This document shows positions 30,643-38,576 of a stretch of 38,719 bases of DNA, in pieces (position 1 is the stretch's first letter; every line of letters starts with the position of its first letter). The notes below the pieces were generated by a model. That model ran no database searches, was not told the origin of the DNA, and saw nothing but the letters and a program-made list of their open reading frames with translations. The stretch comes from an uncultured Ellagibacter sp. (GTDB lineage: Bacteria > Actinomycetota > Coriobacteriia > Coriobacteriales > Eggerthellaceae). The position numbers and the translations under genes are program-made. The DNA is taken from NCBI GenBank assembly GCA_934654815.1, contig CAKUGU010000022.1, forward strand, positions 1-38,719, written 5' to 3'.

Positions 30643-30680
30643 GGGGATGGGCGACGCGTTTCGCCCATCCCCTTTTCTTT
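30643..30680 (+). terminator. Intra-operon terminator between modA and modB
   Basis: A perfect 11-base stem (30643-30653 with 30662-30672) with an eight-base loop is followed by TTTTCTTT. It lies inside the 106-base modA-modB gap and should stop part of the transcripts, giving more ModA than ModBC. Confidence 0.8.
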
Positions 30681-30707
30681 AGAGGGGTTTCAAAGGAGAG
30701 GGAGCTC

Positions 30708-32171
30708 ATGCGAGCGAGAAGGTTTATCGCAAGTCTTGCCGTGTCGCTGGTTTTGGCCGCCGGGCTCGTCCCCGCGGCCGCGTTCGCCGACGACGCGCTC
30801 GGGGACGTCGACAGCCCGCGCGCCGTGAAGACGACGAGCGCTGCCGAGTCGGGCGCGGCCACCGAGTCGAGTGCGACGTCGTCGGCTGCGCAGGCGAGCA
30901 CCGCCGACGCGGACACGGATGGCATCGAGGTTTCCCGCGAGGGAAGCGCGGCGCTGAAGGACGGCGCAAGCTTTGCGATAAGCGATTTCTCGCGCGCGCA
31001 GAAGGGGTCGAACCGCACGATCGGGGACGCCTACTACGGCTATTCGTATCTGGTGGGGCAGCAGCAAGGCGAATTCGTCCAGATCATCGCCGCGGACGAC
31101 TACGTGGTCGCCTACGTCCCGCAGAAGGAGGCAGCAAAGCTCGACCTCGACATCGCGGGCGCCGACGCGCAGGCGGCGATAAAGGCGTACTTCATCGCGC
31201 TCGACGACGGGCAGGCGATGGGTTCGGCCAAGCTTTCCAAGTACGCGACCTGGTATTTCACGAGCGAGACGTCGTTTGAGAAGGACGGCGTGCGCTTCAA
31301 CTTCGACCAATCGATCGACGGCAACGTTTACGCCTCGACCATCGGCGCGGACGGCAGCGACCTCACCGATTCCGATAACTCCCTCTACATGAAGCCGGCG
31401 TTCTGCGACTACGGCAAGCTCGCGTCTCCCGACGCGGTCGACATCGTGGCGGCGCCGACCGGGCTTGCGGCGGCGGGCGAGTTCTTGTCGAACCTTGATT
31501 GGAGCCCGCTTTGGGTCTCGCTTCGCACCACGGGCATCGCCATCGTGTTCATCGTCATCTTAGGTCTGCTCGCGGCGTATTTCTGCCTCAACCTCTCGCC
31601 GCGCGTGAAGAGCTTCTTCGACGCCGTGTTCACTATCCCGATGGTTCTGCCCCCGACGGTATGCGGCTTCGTGCTCCTGTACGCGTGCGGGTCGAACACC
31701 GCGTTCGGGCAGTTCTGGATCAATATCGGGTTCCCGCTCATCTTCAGCCCCGTGGCCTGCATCATCGCCGCGGTCGTGGTGGCGTTCCCGCTCATGTACC
31801 GAAACGCCCTCGGCGCCTTCGAGAGCCTCGACCGCAACATGCTCGACGCCGCGCGCACGCTCGGCTGGTCGAACCTGAAGATCTTCCGCAAGCTGATGCT
31901 GCCGCTGTCGTGGAGCTCGATCGCCGCGGGCATCGTGCTCGCGTTCGCCCGCGCGCTGGGCGAATTCGGCGCGACGCTGTTCATGGCGGGCAACTACGTT
32001 GGGATCACGCGCACCATCCCCATCGCCATCTACTTCGAGTGGATGAACGGCAACGATTCCACCGCCTGGTTCTGGACCGCGGTCATCATCGTGTTCAGCC
32101 TGATCGTCATCGTGTTCATCAACCTGTGGTCGAGCCACACCACGAAGTACCGCAAGCGCGAGCAGAAATAG
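30708..32171 (+). CDS. modB: Molybdate ABC transporter permease with an extra extracytoplasmic domain
   Basis: The membrane channel of the molybdate importer, but 487 residues long against roughly 220-230 in ordinary ModB. Residues 1-27 are a signal peptide (RRFIASLAVSLVLAAGLVPAAAFA), 30-75 an Ala/Ser/Thr-rich linker and 75-255 an unrecognised, probably exported domain. The C-terminal 225 residues are the permease: five hydrophobic segments, FTIPMVLPPTVCGF, and the ATPase-contact loop around ESLDRNMLDAARTLGWSN. GGAGAGGGAG stands six bases before ATG and the frame continues unbroken. An N-out start fits the known N-out, five-helix topology of ModB. The extra domain may contact ModA or sense the envelope; unknown. 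It precedes modC by 19 bases. Confidence 0.9.
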   Translation: MRARRFIASLAVSLVLAAGLVPAAAFADDALGDVDSPRAVKTTSAAESGAATESSATSSAAQASTADADTDGIEVSREGSAALKDGASFAISDFSRAQKGSNRTIGDAYYGYSYLVGQQQGEFVQIIAADDYVVAYVPQKEAAKLDLDIAGADAQAAIKAYFIALDDGQAMGSAKLSKYATWYFTSETSFEKDGVRFNFDQSIDGNVYASTIGADGSDLTDSDNSLYMKPAFCDYGKLASPDAVDIVAAPTGLAAAGEFLSNLDWSPLWVSLRTTGIAIVFIVILGLLAAYFCLNLSPRVKSFFDAVFTIPMVLPPTVCGFVLLYACGSNTAFGQFWINIGFPLIFSPVACIIAAVVVAFPLMYRNALGAFESLDRNMLDAARTLGWSNLKIFRKLMLPLSWSSIAAGIVLAFARALGEFGATLFMAGNYVGITRTIPIAIYFEWMNGNDSTAWFWTAVIIVFSLIVIVFINLWSSHTTKYRKREQK

Positions 32172-32190
32172 GGCAAGGAGCAACACGGCC

Positions 32191-33315
32191 ATGAGTCTTG
32201 AAGTCGATATCCACAAGAAGTTCAAGGGGTTCGAGCTGAACAACGCCTTCACGGCGGGGCAGGAAACGCTCGGCCTGCTCGGCGCATCGGGGTGCGGCAA
32301 GAGCCTCACCATGCGCTCCATCGCGGGCATCGAGCGGCCCGATTCGGGCAAGATCGTGGTGAACGGCACCGTGTTCTTCGACCGCGCTCCCGGCAAGAAG
32401 CCGAAGGTGGACCTCACGCCTCAGCAGCGCAAGACCGCGCTGCTCTTCCAGAACTACATGCTGTTCCCCAACCTCACCGTCGCGCAGAACGTGGCGGCGG
32501 GTATCGGGAAGGACGTAAGCCCCGCCGACCGCGACGCGATCGTGGTCGCCGAGCTCAAGCGCTTCGGTCTCGAGGGTTTCGACAAGCGCTACCCGGCTCA
32601 GCTTTCCGGCGGGCAGCAGCAGCGCGTGGCGCTCGCGCGCATGTTGGCCGCGCGCCCGGGCATCCTCATGCTCGACGAGCCGTTCTCCGCGCTCGACGCG
32701 CACCTGAAGAGCGTGCTCGAGCAGAACCTCGTGAGCCTGTTCGACGCCTTCGACGGCACCATCCTCTACGTCAGCCACGACATCGACGAGGCGCTGCGTT
32801 TCTGCGACCGCATCGCCGTGGTCGAGGCCGGGCACATCATGGAAATCGGCACGGGCGACGACTTGGTGAACAACCCGCAGTCGCAGGCGGGCATCAAGCT
32901 CTCGGGTTGCAAGAACGCGACGAGCGCGATCTACGTGGACGACCGCCATGTGAAGCTGCCGAAGTGGGGAATCACCTGCGCGGCGGCGAAGAAGGTCGCC
33001 CGCGACGTTTCCTGCCTGGGCGTGCGCGCCTCGTTCTTGGAGCAGGCGTCGGGCCCGGGGGAGAACTGCTATCGCGTGCGCGTCGACCGCGCGAGCGACG
33101 CGCGTTTCGAGCGCATGATGCTGCTCGGCTTCCTCGACCGAGACGAGACGGACGTTCCCACCGTCGAGCGCACCGACGACGAGATGAAATACCTGCATCA
33201 GCACCTGTTCTGGCGCGTGAGCAAGCTCAACCCGCCTGAGGGGGGCCTTCCCGAAGAAGGCGACGAGCTGTGGATCCGCATCCCCGAAGACAAGGTGTAT
33301 CTCGTGTCGAGGTAG
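32191..33315 (+). CDS. modC: Molybdate ABC transporter ATP-binding protein
   Basis: The 374-residue ATPase of the molybdate importer. It has Walker A GASGCGKS (31-38), Q-loop LLFQNYMLFPNLTV, signature LSGGQQQR (near 140), Walker B ILMLDEPFSALD and YVSHDIDEA. The C-terminal 135 residues (from about 240) form a regulatory part with several cysteines rather than an evident pair of Mop/TOBE repeats; whether it binds molybdate is unclear. The AAGGAGCAACACGGCC stretch precedes the ATG. Last gene of modABC, followed by a GC hairpin at 33365-33393. Confidence 0.92.
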   Translation: MSLEVDIHKKFKGFELNNAFTAGQETLGLLGASGCGKSLTMRSIAGIERPDSGKIVVNGTVFFDRAPGKKPKVDLTPQQRKTALLFQNYMLFPNLTVAQNVAAGIGKDVSPADRDAIVVAELKRFGLEGFDKRYPAQLSGGQQQRVALARMLAARPGILMLDEPFSALDAHLKSVLEQNLVSLFDAFDGTILYVSHDIDEALRFCDRIAVVEAGHIMEIGTGDDLVNNPQSQAGIKLSGCKNATSAIYVDDRHVKLPKWGITCAAAKKVARDVSCLGVRASFLEQASGPGENCYRVRVDRASDARFERMMLLGFLDRDETDVPTVERTDDEMKYLHQHLFWRVSKLNPPEGGLPEEGDELWIRIPEDKVYLVSR

Positions 33316-33364
33316 CGGGGAAGCGGAACCTGGGGCAAGCGAGGCGCAACAGACCGTAACAGAC

Positions 33365-33393
33365 GGAGGGCCGGCGAGATGAGCCGGCCCTCC
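33365..33393. terminator. Hairpin between modC and the convergent AEC gene
   Basis: GGAGGGCCGGC pairs perfectly with GCCGGCCCTCC. T runs are poor on both strands, so termination is plausible but weak. Confidence 0.5.
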
Positions 33394-33415
33394 TGCTGTC
33401 TGCGTGGTTGCGCGC

Positions 33416-34354
33416 CTACGCGGCGATGAGCATCACGAGGATGGGGATGCTCACGATGGAGAACACCGTGGTCACGAAGGTGCCCTGCGCCATGGTGCGC
33501 GAGTCGCCGCCGTACTGGTAGCACAGCATCGTGCCGTTCGTGGCGACGGGCATGGCGCACAGCACCACCATGATGTCGACGAGCGTCGGGTCGATGGGCA
33601 TGATGCGGAAGAGCGCCCACACGAGCAGCGGCGAGATCACGAGGCGGACGAGCGACGCGATCCACAAACGCGGACCGCCGACGAGCTTCGGCACCGGCAT
33701 GTTCGCGAGCGACGAGCCGATGATGAGCAGCGCGCCCGGGGTGGTGAAGCTGCCGAGCGTTTCCGCCGCGTCGCCGATGATGGGCACGCTGTGCACGTTC
33801 ATGAGCGTGAGCACGATGGCGATAAGGCACGCCACGTTCGCCGGGGTGAGGAAGGTCTTAAGCCCCATCTTCACCTTCGCGCCGCGGCCGGAGTCCTGCG
33901 CGATGAACCAGACGCCCATCGTGAACACGAGGAAGTTGAACGGCAGGTTGAAGATCGAGCCGTAGATGAGCGAGCTCGGCCCGAAGATGGCCGTGAGCAC
34001 GGGAAACCCGATGAACCCGACGTTGCCGAAGGTGAGCATGAAGCGGAACACGCCCTTGTGCCCGTCGTGCACGCCGAGTACCTTGGTCACGAGAAGCGCG
34101 AGCGCGGTGATGATGGCGAAGCTCAAGACCGAAAGGCCCATGGTGAGCAGGATGTCGCCGGCGCCGGGCAGCTCGTCCGCCGTGAGAACAGACCCTAGGA
34201 TCATCGCGGGGAGCGCCGTGTTCAGGATGAGCTTCGAAAGCCCCTTGTCGATCGCCTCGTCCATCACCTTCGCCTTCTTCGCGATGTAGCCGATGGCGAT
34301 CACGAAGAAGAGAATGACCATTTGACTGAGAATGCTTGTGAATCCGCTGTCCAT
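33416..34354 (-). CDS. AEC-family transporter, second copy
   Basis: A 312-residue membrane carrier with about ten hydrophobic segments. It shows FFVIAIGYIAKK in the first helix, LILNTALPAMILGSV at the crossover, FGNVGFIGFPVLTAIFG and a terminal VATNGTMLCYQYGGD, as in organic-acid AEC permeases. It is clearly diverged from the AEC protein encoded at 19862-20785, so this is not a recent duplication. The ATG at 34354 has AGGAAA directly upstream; an in-frame codon at 34423 would add 23 polar residues. Divergent from the MFS gene. Confidence 0.88.
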   Translation of the reverse strand: MDSGFTSILSQMVILFFVIAIGYIAKKAKVMDEAIDKGLSKLILNTALPAMILGSVLTADELPGAGDILLTMGLSVLSFAIITALALLVTKVLGVHDGHKGVFRFMLTFGNVGFIGFPVLTAIFGPSSLIYGSIFNLPFNFLVFTMGVWFIAQDSGRGAKVKMGLKTFLTPANVACLIAIVLTLMNVHSVPIIGDAAETLGSFTTPGALLIIGSSLANMPVPKLVGGPRLWIASLVRLVISPLLVWALFRIMPIDPTLVDIMVVLCAMPVATNGTMLCYQYGGDSRTMAQGTFVTTVFSIVSIPILVMLIAA

Positions 34355-34531
34355 GTTTCCTATGCCCCCAATGTGCGTAACGTGCTTCTCGGAAAAGTGC
34401 CGCACGATGATAACGCCGCTCACGCCGCCACAAGAAATTTACATGCCGCGCTTCGGTGGACGGGGTAAACTTCATTCGCTCAATTGAATGGCGCGTTTGC
34501 GCCTGCACGTGGAAGAGGGTTTTGGCACAGC

Positions 34532-35710
34532 ATGGCAGCGGGAATCTGGGTTCGTCTTATCGGCATGACGGCGGCGACGTTCGTCTTCAACACGTCGGAG
34601 TTCATGCCCATCGGCCTTTTGAGCGACATCGCCGCCGACTTCGGCATGACCGAGGCGGCGTGTGGCATGGTCGTGTCCATCTATGCGTGGGCAGTGATGA
34701 TACTGTCGCTTCCGCTTATGCTCCTCGTGACGAAGGTTCCGCCGAAACGCCTGCTCATCGGCGTGATCGTTCTGTTCGGCGCCTGCCAGCTCCTTTCCGC
34801 CGCATCGGTTGCATTCTGGATGCTCGTGCTCGCGCGCATCGGCGTCGCGGCGGCGCATGCGGTGTTCTGGTCCATCGTGACGCCGCTTGCGGTGCGGGTC
34901 GCGCCGTCCTCGAAGGCCTCGCTCGCGCTTTCCATGGTGGGCATGGGAACCTCCGTCGCGATGATCTTCGGACTTCCAGCCGGGCGCATGCTCGGACTCG
35001 CCATCGGCTGGCGCTGCACGTTCCTCACCGTGGGCGTGATCGCGTTCGTCATCGCCGCGTGCCTTGCCGTGGTGTTCCCGAAGCTCGACGCGGGCAAGCC
35101 CTTCACGCTCGACAAGCTGCCTGTGCTCTTCAAAACGCGCCCGCTCATCGGGCTCTACGTCACGACGATCGTGGTGATCATCGGCTACTTTGCCGGCTAC
35201 GGCTACATCGAGCCGTTCTTCGCGCAGGTGGCGGGTCTCGCGCAAGGCGACATCACGACGGCGCTCGTGCTCTTCGGCGTGGCGGGGCTTGCGGGGAGCC
35301 TTCTCTTCGCACGCCTTGGGAACGTGACGCTCGCGACCTTCATGCGCGTCGCGATCGGCGGTATCGCGGTCTCGCTTCTGGCGATGGCCTCGACGGCCGT
35401 AGGCGGCATGGCGGCTTCGTGCGCTGTGTGCCTCGTGTGGGGCCTGGCCGCGTCGCTGTACAACGTGTCGGGTAATGCCGCGGTCATCAAATGCGCGCCC
35501 GAGGGGGCGAGCTCGGTCGCGATGTCCATTTACTCGGGGCTCTACAACCTCGGCATCGGCACGGGAACCTGGCTCGGCGGCGTCGTCACGTCGAGCGCGG
35601 GAATCGGCCTTATCGGCTATGCCGGCGGCGCGTTGGCGGCGATCGGGTTCGCCTACGCGTGCCTTCGCTTGACGCCGCTTCTGCGCTCGTCGCGCGGCGA
35701 GGTGAAGTAG
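34532..35710 (+). CDS. MFS transporter, sugar-efflux (SotB/YdeA-like) type
   Basis: A 392-residue major facilitator with 12 hydrophobic segments. FNTSEFMPIGLLSDIAADF near the start is the signature of the SotB/YdeA/Bcr-like branch that exports arabinose, IPTG-like sugars or drugs. GMVVSIYAWAVMILSLP and RIGVAAAHAVFWSIVTPLA follow the usual order. The start is uncertain: ATG 34532 has GGAAGAGGG 12 bases upstream, while a TTG at 34484 has no ribosome site. Substrate unknown. Confidence 0.87.
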   Translation: MAAGIWVRLIGMTAATFVFNTSEFMPIGLLSDIAADFGMTEAACGMVVSIYAWAVMILSLPLMLLVTKVPPKRLLIGVIVLFGACQLLSAASVAFWMLVLARIGVAAAHAVFWSIVTPLAVRVAPSSKASLALSMVGMGTSVAMIFGLPAGRMLGLAIGWRCTFLTVGVIAFVIAACLAVVFPKLDAGKPFTLDKLPVLFKTRPLIGLYVTTIVVIIGYFAGYGYIEPFFAQVAGLAQGDITTALVLFGVAGLAGSLLFARLGNVTLATFMRVAIGGIAVSLLAMASTAVGGMAASCAVCLVWGLAASLYNVSGNAAVIKCAPEGASSVAMSIYSGLYNLGIGTGTWLGGVVTSSAGIGLIGYAGGALAAIGFAYACLRLTPLLRSSRGEVK

Positions 35711-35918
35711 CGGTCCGGTTTCCGCCGTGTCGGCGGCGGTACTTTCTGCCCGGGACGCGGTTTCCCATGATGGGGGCTTCTTGCGCGCGGGCTCTTCTTG
35801 CATCGAGCGGCTTTCCTACTCTTATATATATGCCACTTCCCGTGTTGCAAATGCGTGGGGCGCGTTCGCCTTGTTGGGGTATACTGTCTAACCGCGAATA
35901 AAATGCTAGGAGGGGCAT

Positions 35919-36920
35919 ATGAAGGACGGCCACGGTCGCACAATCGATTACCTGCGGATTTCGCTTACCGACCGCTGCAACTTCCGTTGCGTGTACTGCA
36001 TGCCCGAAGAGGGCGTGCAGCAGCTTTCCCATTTCGATATCTTGCGCATCGAAGAAGTCGAGCAGGCGGTTCGTGTCGCCGCGAGCATCGGCATCAAGAG
36101 CGTGCGCCTCACCGGTGGCGAGCCGACGGTGCGTAAGGGCGTCGTCGAGCTCGTGCGCAACATCGCCGCCATGCCCGAGATCAAGAACGTGTCGATGACC
36201 ACGAACGGCGTCCTTTTGCCGCGCATGGCCGACGACTTGAAGGCGGCGGGGCTTTCGCGCGTGAACATCTCGCTCGACACGCTCGACGCCGAGAAGTTCC
36301 ACAAGATCACGCGCTGCGGCTCGCTCGATGGCGCGCTCGCGGGCATCAACGCCGCGCTTCGCGTGGGCTTCAACCCGGTGAAGATCAACGCGGTCGCGCT
36401 GCGCTCGCTTTCGGACGGGTTTCTCGATTTCGCGAAGCTCTCGATCGACCGCCCGCTGCACGTGCGCTTCATCGAGCACATGCCGATCGGCGACGTGTCC
36501 GACGTCGACGGCATCAGCTGGGGCAAGGACGGCGTTATCTCGTGCAAGGAGGTCTTCGACATCGTGAACGAGGGCGCCCGCGCCGAGGGAATCGGCGAGC
36601 TTGTGCCGGCGGGGGAGGACAAGCCCATCGGCTGGGGCCCGGCGGAGTACTTCCATTTCCCGAACGCTTTGGGCACGGTCGGCTTCATTTCTCCGCTGTC
36701 GCGGCATTTCTGCAGCTCATGCAACCGTTTGCGTCTGACTGCCGACGGGAAGCTGCGGCCTTGTCTGTTCTCGGACACGGAATACGACCTGCGCGCGGCC
36801 TTGCGCGAAGGCTCCGAGGAAGACCAGCGCGCGGTGTTCCTGCAGGCGCTCGGCGCCAAGCCCGACGAGCACCACGACAAGGTGGGAACCGAGCGCGGCA
36901 TGAGCCAGATCGGCGGCTAA
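35919..36920 (+). CDS. moaA: GTP 3',8-cyclase (molybdenum cofactor step 1)
   Basis: A radical SAM enzyme converting GTP to 3',8-cyclo-GTP in molybdopterin synthesis. The 333 residues carry DRCNFRCVYC (Cys20, Cys24, Cys27) for the SAM cluster, LTGGEPTVRKG for SAM binding, NISLDTLDAEKFHKIT, and the C-terminal cluster motif CSSC-x13-C near residue 267. The protein ends in GG, the conserved tail that activates the enzyme. TAGGAGGGG stands just upstream. A TATACT at 35880-35885 is a possible -10 box. It is followed by moaC after 96 bases; both serve the molybdoenzyme class found upstream. Confidence 0.96.
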   Translation: MKDGHGRTIDYLRISLTDRCNFRCVYCMPEEGVQQLSHFDILRIEEVEQAVRVAASIGIKSVRLTGGEPTVRKGVVELVRNIAAMPEIKNVSMTTNGVLLPRMADDLKAAGLSRVNISLDTLDAEKFHKITRCGSLDGALAGINAALRVGFNPVKINAVALRSLSDGFLDFAKLSIDRPLHVRFIEHMPIGDVSDVDGISWGKDGVISCKEVFDIVNEGARAEGIGELVPAGEDKPIGWGPAEYFHFPNALGTVGFISPLSRHFCSSCNRLRLTADGKLRPCLFSDTEYDLRAALREGSEEDQRAVFLQALGAKPDEHHDKVGTERGMSQIGG

Positions 36921-36952
36921 GCGCACGGGCGCGGCATGCAGGGCGGCGGCCC

Positions 36953-36980
36953 TTGGACGGGTTGCCTTATCGTGTAGAAT
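36953..36980 (+). promoter_or_regulatory. Candidate moaC promoter
   Basis: TTGGAC (36953-36958) and TAGAAT (36975-36980) are separated by 16 bases, 36 bases before the moaC start. moaC may thus be transcribed both from here and by readthrough from moaA. Confidence 0.5.
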
Positions 36981-37016
36981 CACGGTCGGAGTTCACGATT
37001 TCGAAAGGAATTCACT

Positions 37017-37529
37017 ATGAGCGGCGATACTCATTTGACCCACATCGACGAGAAGGGCGACGTCCGCATGGTCGATGTGTCCCAAAAACCGGACACCGAG
37101 CGCATCGCGGTGGCCGAGGGGTTCATCTCCATGCATCCCGAGACGCTGGCGCTCATCGTCGAGGGCAAGGCGGCGAAAGGCGACGTGCTGGCATGCGCGC
37201 GCGTGGCGGGCGTCATGGCCGCCAAGCAGACGAGCACGCTCATCCCGATGTGCCATCCGCTGAACATCACGAAGGCGAAGGTCGAATGCACGCCGGTCCA
37301 CGAGGGCGAGCGTGCGGACGGGCGCGTCGGCATCCATATCACGACGACGACCGGCGTCACCGGCAAGACGGGCATCGAGATGGAAGCGCTCACGGCTGCG
37401 AGCGTGGCGTGCCTGACCGTGTACGACATGTGCAAGGCGGTCGACCGCGGCATGGAGATCTCCGAAGTGCGCCTGCTCAAGAAGGATGGCGGCAAGACCG
37501 GCCTGTGGCTGCGCGGCGAGTCCGAATAG
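37017..37529 (+). CDS. moaC: Cyclic pyranopterin monophosphate synthase (molybdenum cofactor)
   Basis: Converts the MoaA product to cyclic pyranopterin monophosphate. The 170 residues contain [16 protein letters not shown], the lysine-rich [22 protein letters not shown] segment, [13 protein letters not shown] with the catalytic histidine, and [14 protein letters not shown] followed by [11 protein letters not shown], all conserved in MoaC. GAAAGGAA lies seven bases before ATG. No moaB, moaD, moaE, moeA or mobA is present in the window, so the rest of the pathway must be elsewhere. Confidence 0.96.
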   Translation: MSGDTHLTHIDEKGDVRMVDVSQKPDTERIAVAEGFISMHPETLALIVEGKAAKGDVLACARVAGVMAAKQTSTLIPMCHPLNITKAKVECTPVHEGERADGRVGIHITTTTGVTGKTGIEMEALTAASVACLTVYDMCKAVDRGMEISEVRLLKKDGGKTGLWLRGESE

Positions 37530-37953
37530 CGGCCCGAACGGCCACCGCAAACACGAACGCTTTGGCCCCGACGGCCCTAACGGGTTCCGATCGGGGCTGA
37601 GCTGCAAAATAACGTCATTTGCGCAGGTTTCGATACGGAGGCTGCGCTGCATCACTGGGATTCTTGGCAAAAGCCCAGGTCGTGTATCGCCAGAGTGGAC
37701 GGTGCAACTACCCGCGCGCCGAAACCTGCGCAAATGAAGCATTTTCGAAAAGCTGGCTGCTGGAAGGCCGGTGAAGCTTGGGCGAAACCCGGTTCGAAGC
37801 CGCTTGTTTGCTGCGCTCCCGTGGGCTTTTCGCGTGAGACGCCTTCGCCGGGCGGTTTTTGCGCCTGATTGTTAACCTTCCTGTAACGCAAGGCTTCTAG
37901 GATTGTTTTTTGCTGGATTTCCAGCTCTCGATGAGATTGGCGAAGGAGGCAGC
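37530..37953. other. 424-base intergenic region between moaC and the phosphatase gene
   Basis: No gene is supported. It contains a possible hairpin after moaC (GCCCCGA with TCGGGGC, 37565-37597, no T run), the 123-bp inverted-repeat element at 37615-37737, several short GC hairpins near 37780-37850, and CGCC/GGCG followed by TTTTT near 37849-37860, which may be a weak terminator. The last 80 bases are more AT-rich and probably hold the promoter of the phosphatase gene. Confidence 0.6.
37615..37737. repeat. Element bounded by perfect 18-bp inverted repeats
   Basis: TCATTTGCGCAGGTTTCG (37615-37632) is exactly complementary to 37720-37737. The 87 bases between contain CTGGG/CCCAG and CGATAC/GTATCG pairings, so the unit could fold as a multi-stem RNA or be a MITE-like insertion. 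No reading frame is present. Confidence 0.75.
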
Positions 37954-38424
37954 ATGCATCGTATTCTTTTCGTTTGCCACGGCAATATCTGTCGATCGAC
38001 CATGGCGCAGTTCGTCATGGAGGATATCGTGCGAAAAGCCCGCCTCGGCGCGAATTTCGTTATCGACTCCGCGGCCACGAGCACCGAGGAAATCGGCGAG
38101 TTGCCGCATCCCGGCACGCTCAAAAAGCTTCGTGAAGAGGGGATTTCCACGCACGCCCATCGTGCTCGCCAGGTGAAGCCGGAAGAATACGCCGACTGGG
38201 ATTTGTTCGTGTACATGGACGCCCAAAACGAGCGTGGGCTCGAGCGCATATTCGGCTCCGACCCGCAGAAAAAGTTTGTGCGTCTGCTCGATTTCGCGCC
38301 CGACGACAATCCTCGCCACGGCGCCGACGTCGCCGACCCCTGGTACACCGGCAACTTCGACGCGACCTACCGCGACGTGGTAGTCGGCTGCCGAGGCCTC
38401 TTCAGCCGCCTAACGGGGAAATAA
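37954..38424 (+). CDS. Low-molecular-weight protein tyrosine phosphatase
   Basis: A 156-residue phosphatase of the LMW-PTP (Wzb/YwlE) class. The P-loop CHGNICRS (nucleophile Cys8, Arg14) is at the N-terminus in the context RILFVCHGNICRSTMAQ, and the general acid lies in the late VADPWYTGNFDATYRD motif. IDSAATSTEEIGELPHPGT matches the family middle. AAGGAGG stands six bases before the ATG at 37954; an upstream in-frame start at 37903 would bury that site in coding sequence. Such enzymes remove phosphate from phosphotyrosine or phosphoarginine; the target is not evident from context. Confidence 0.95.
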   Translation: MHRILFVCHGNICRSTMAQFVMEDIVRKARLGANFVIDSAATSTEEIGELPHPGTLKKLREEGISTHAHRARQVKPEEYADWDLFVYMDAQNERGLERIFGSDPQKKFVRLLDFAPDDNPRHGADVADPWYTGNFDATYRDVVVGCRGLFSRLTGK

Positions 38425-38511
38425 ACGGTTCCATTTTTCGACGTTCCGAGAGTTCTCCGTCTTTAGACGCCCTCCTCTTCTGGGAATTGCGTGCGGACGT
38501 GGGCTGGGGTA

Positions 38512-38540
38512 TTTGTGCGGATAGCACTCTGTGCTAAACT
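38512..38540 (+). promoter_or_regulatory. Candidate yebC promoter
   Basis: TTTGTG (38512-38517), 17 bases, then TAAACT (38535-38540) preceded by TGC, an extended -10. A perfect TAGCAC-TCT-GTGCTA inverted repeat (38522-38536) overlaps the -10 box. Confidence 0.5.
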
Positions 38541-38576
38541 ATGCGGCTGGTATTTGCATTATCGGAAGGGACGTAT

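Noticed and set aside
37615..37737. Moco riboswitch near moaC
   Set aside because: The element lies downstream of moaC, about 217 bases before a phosphatase gene, and I could not match its sequence to the Moco RNA consensus.
38522..38536. CIRCE heat-shock operator
   Set aside because: The half-sites TAGCAC and GTGCTA are separated by three bases, not the nine of CIRCE, and the TTAGCACTC half is incomplete.
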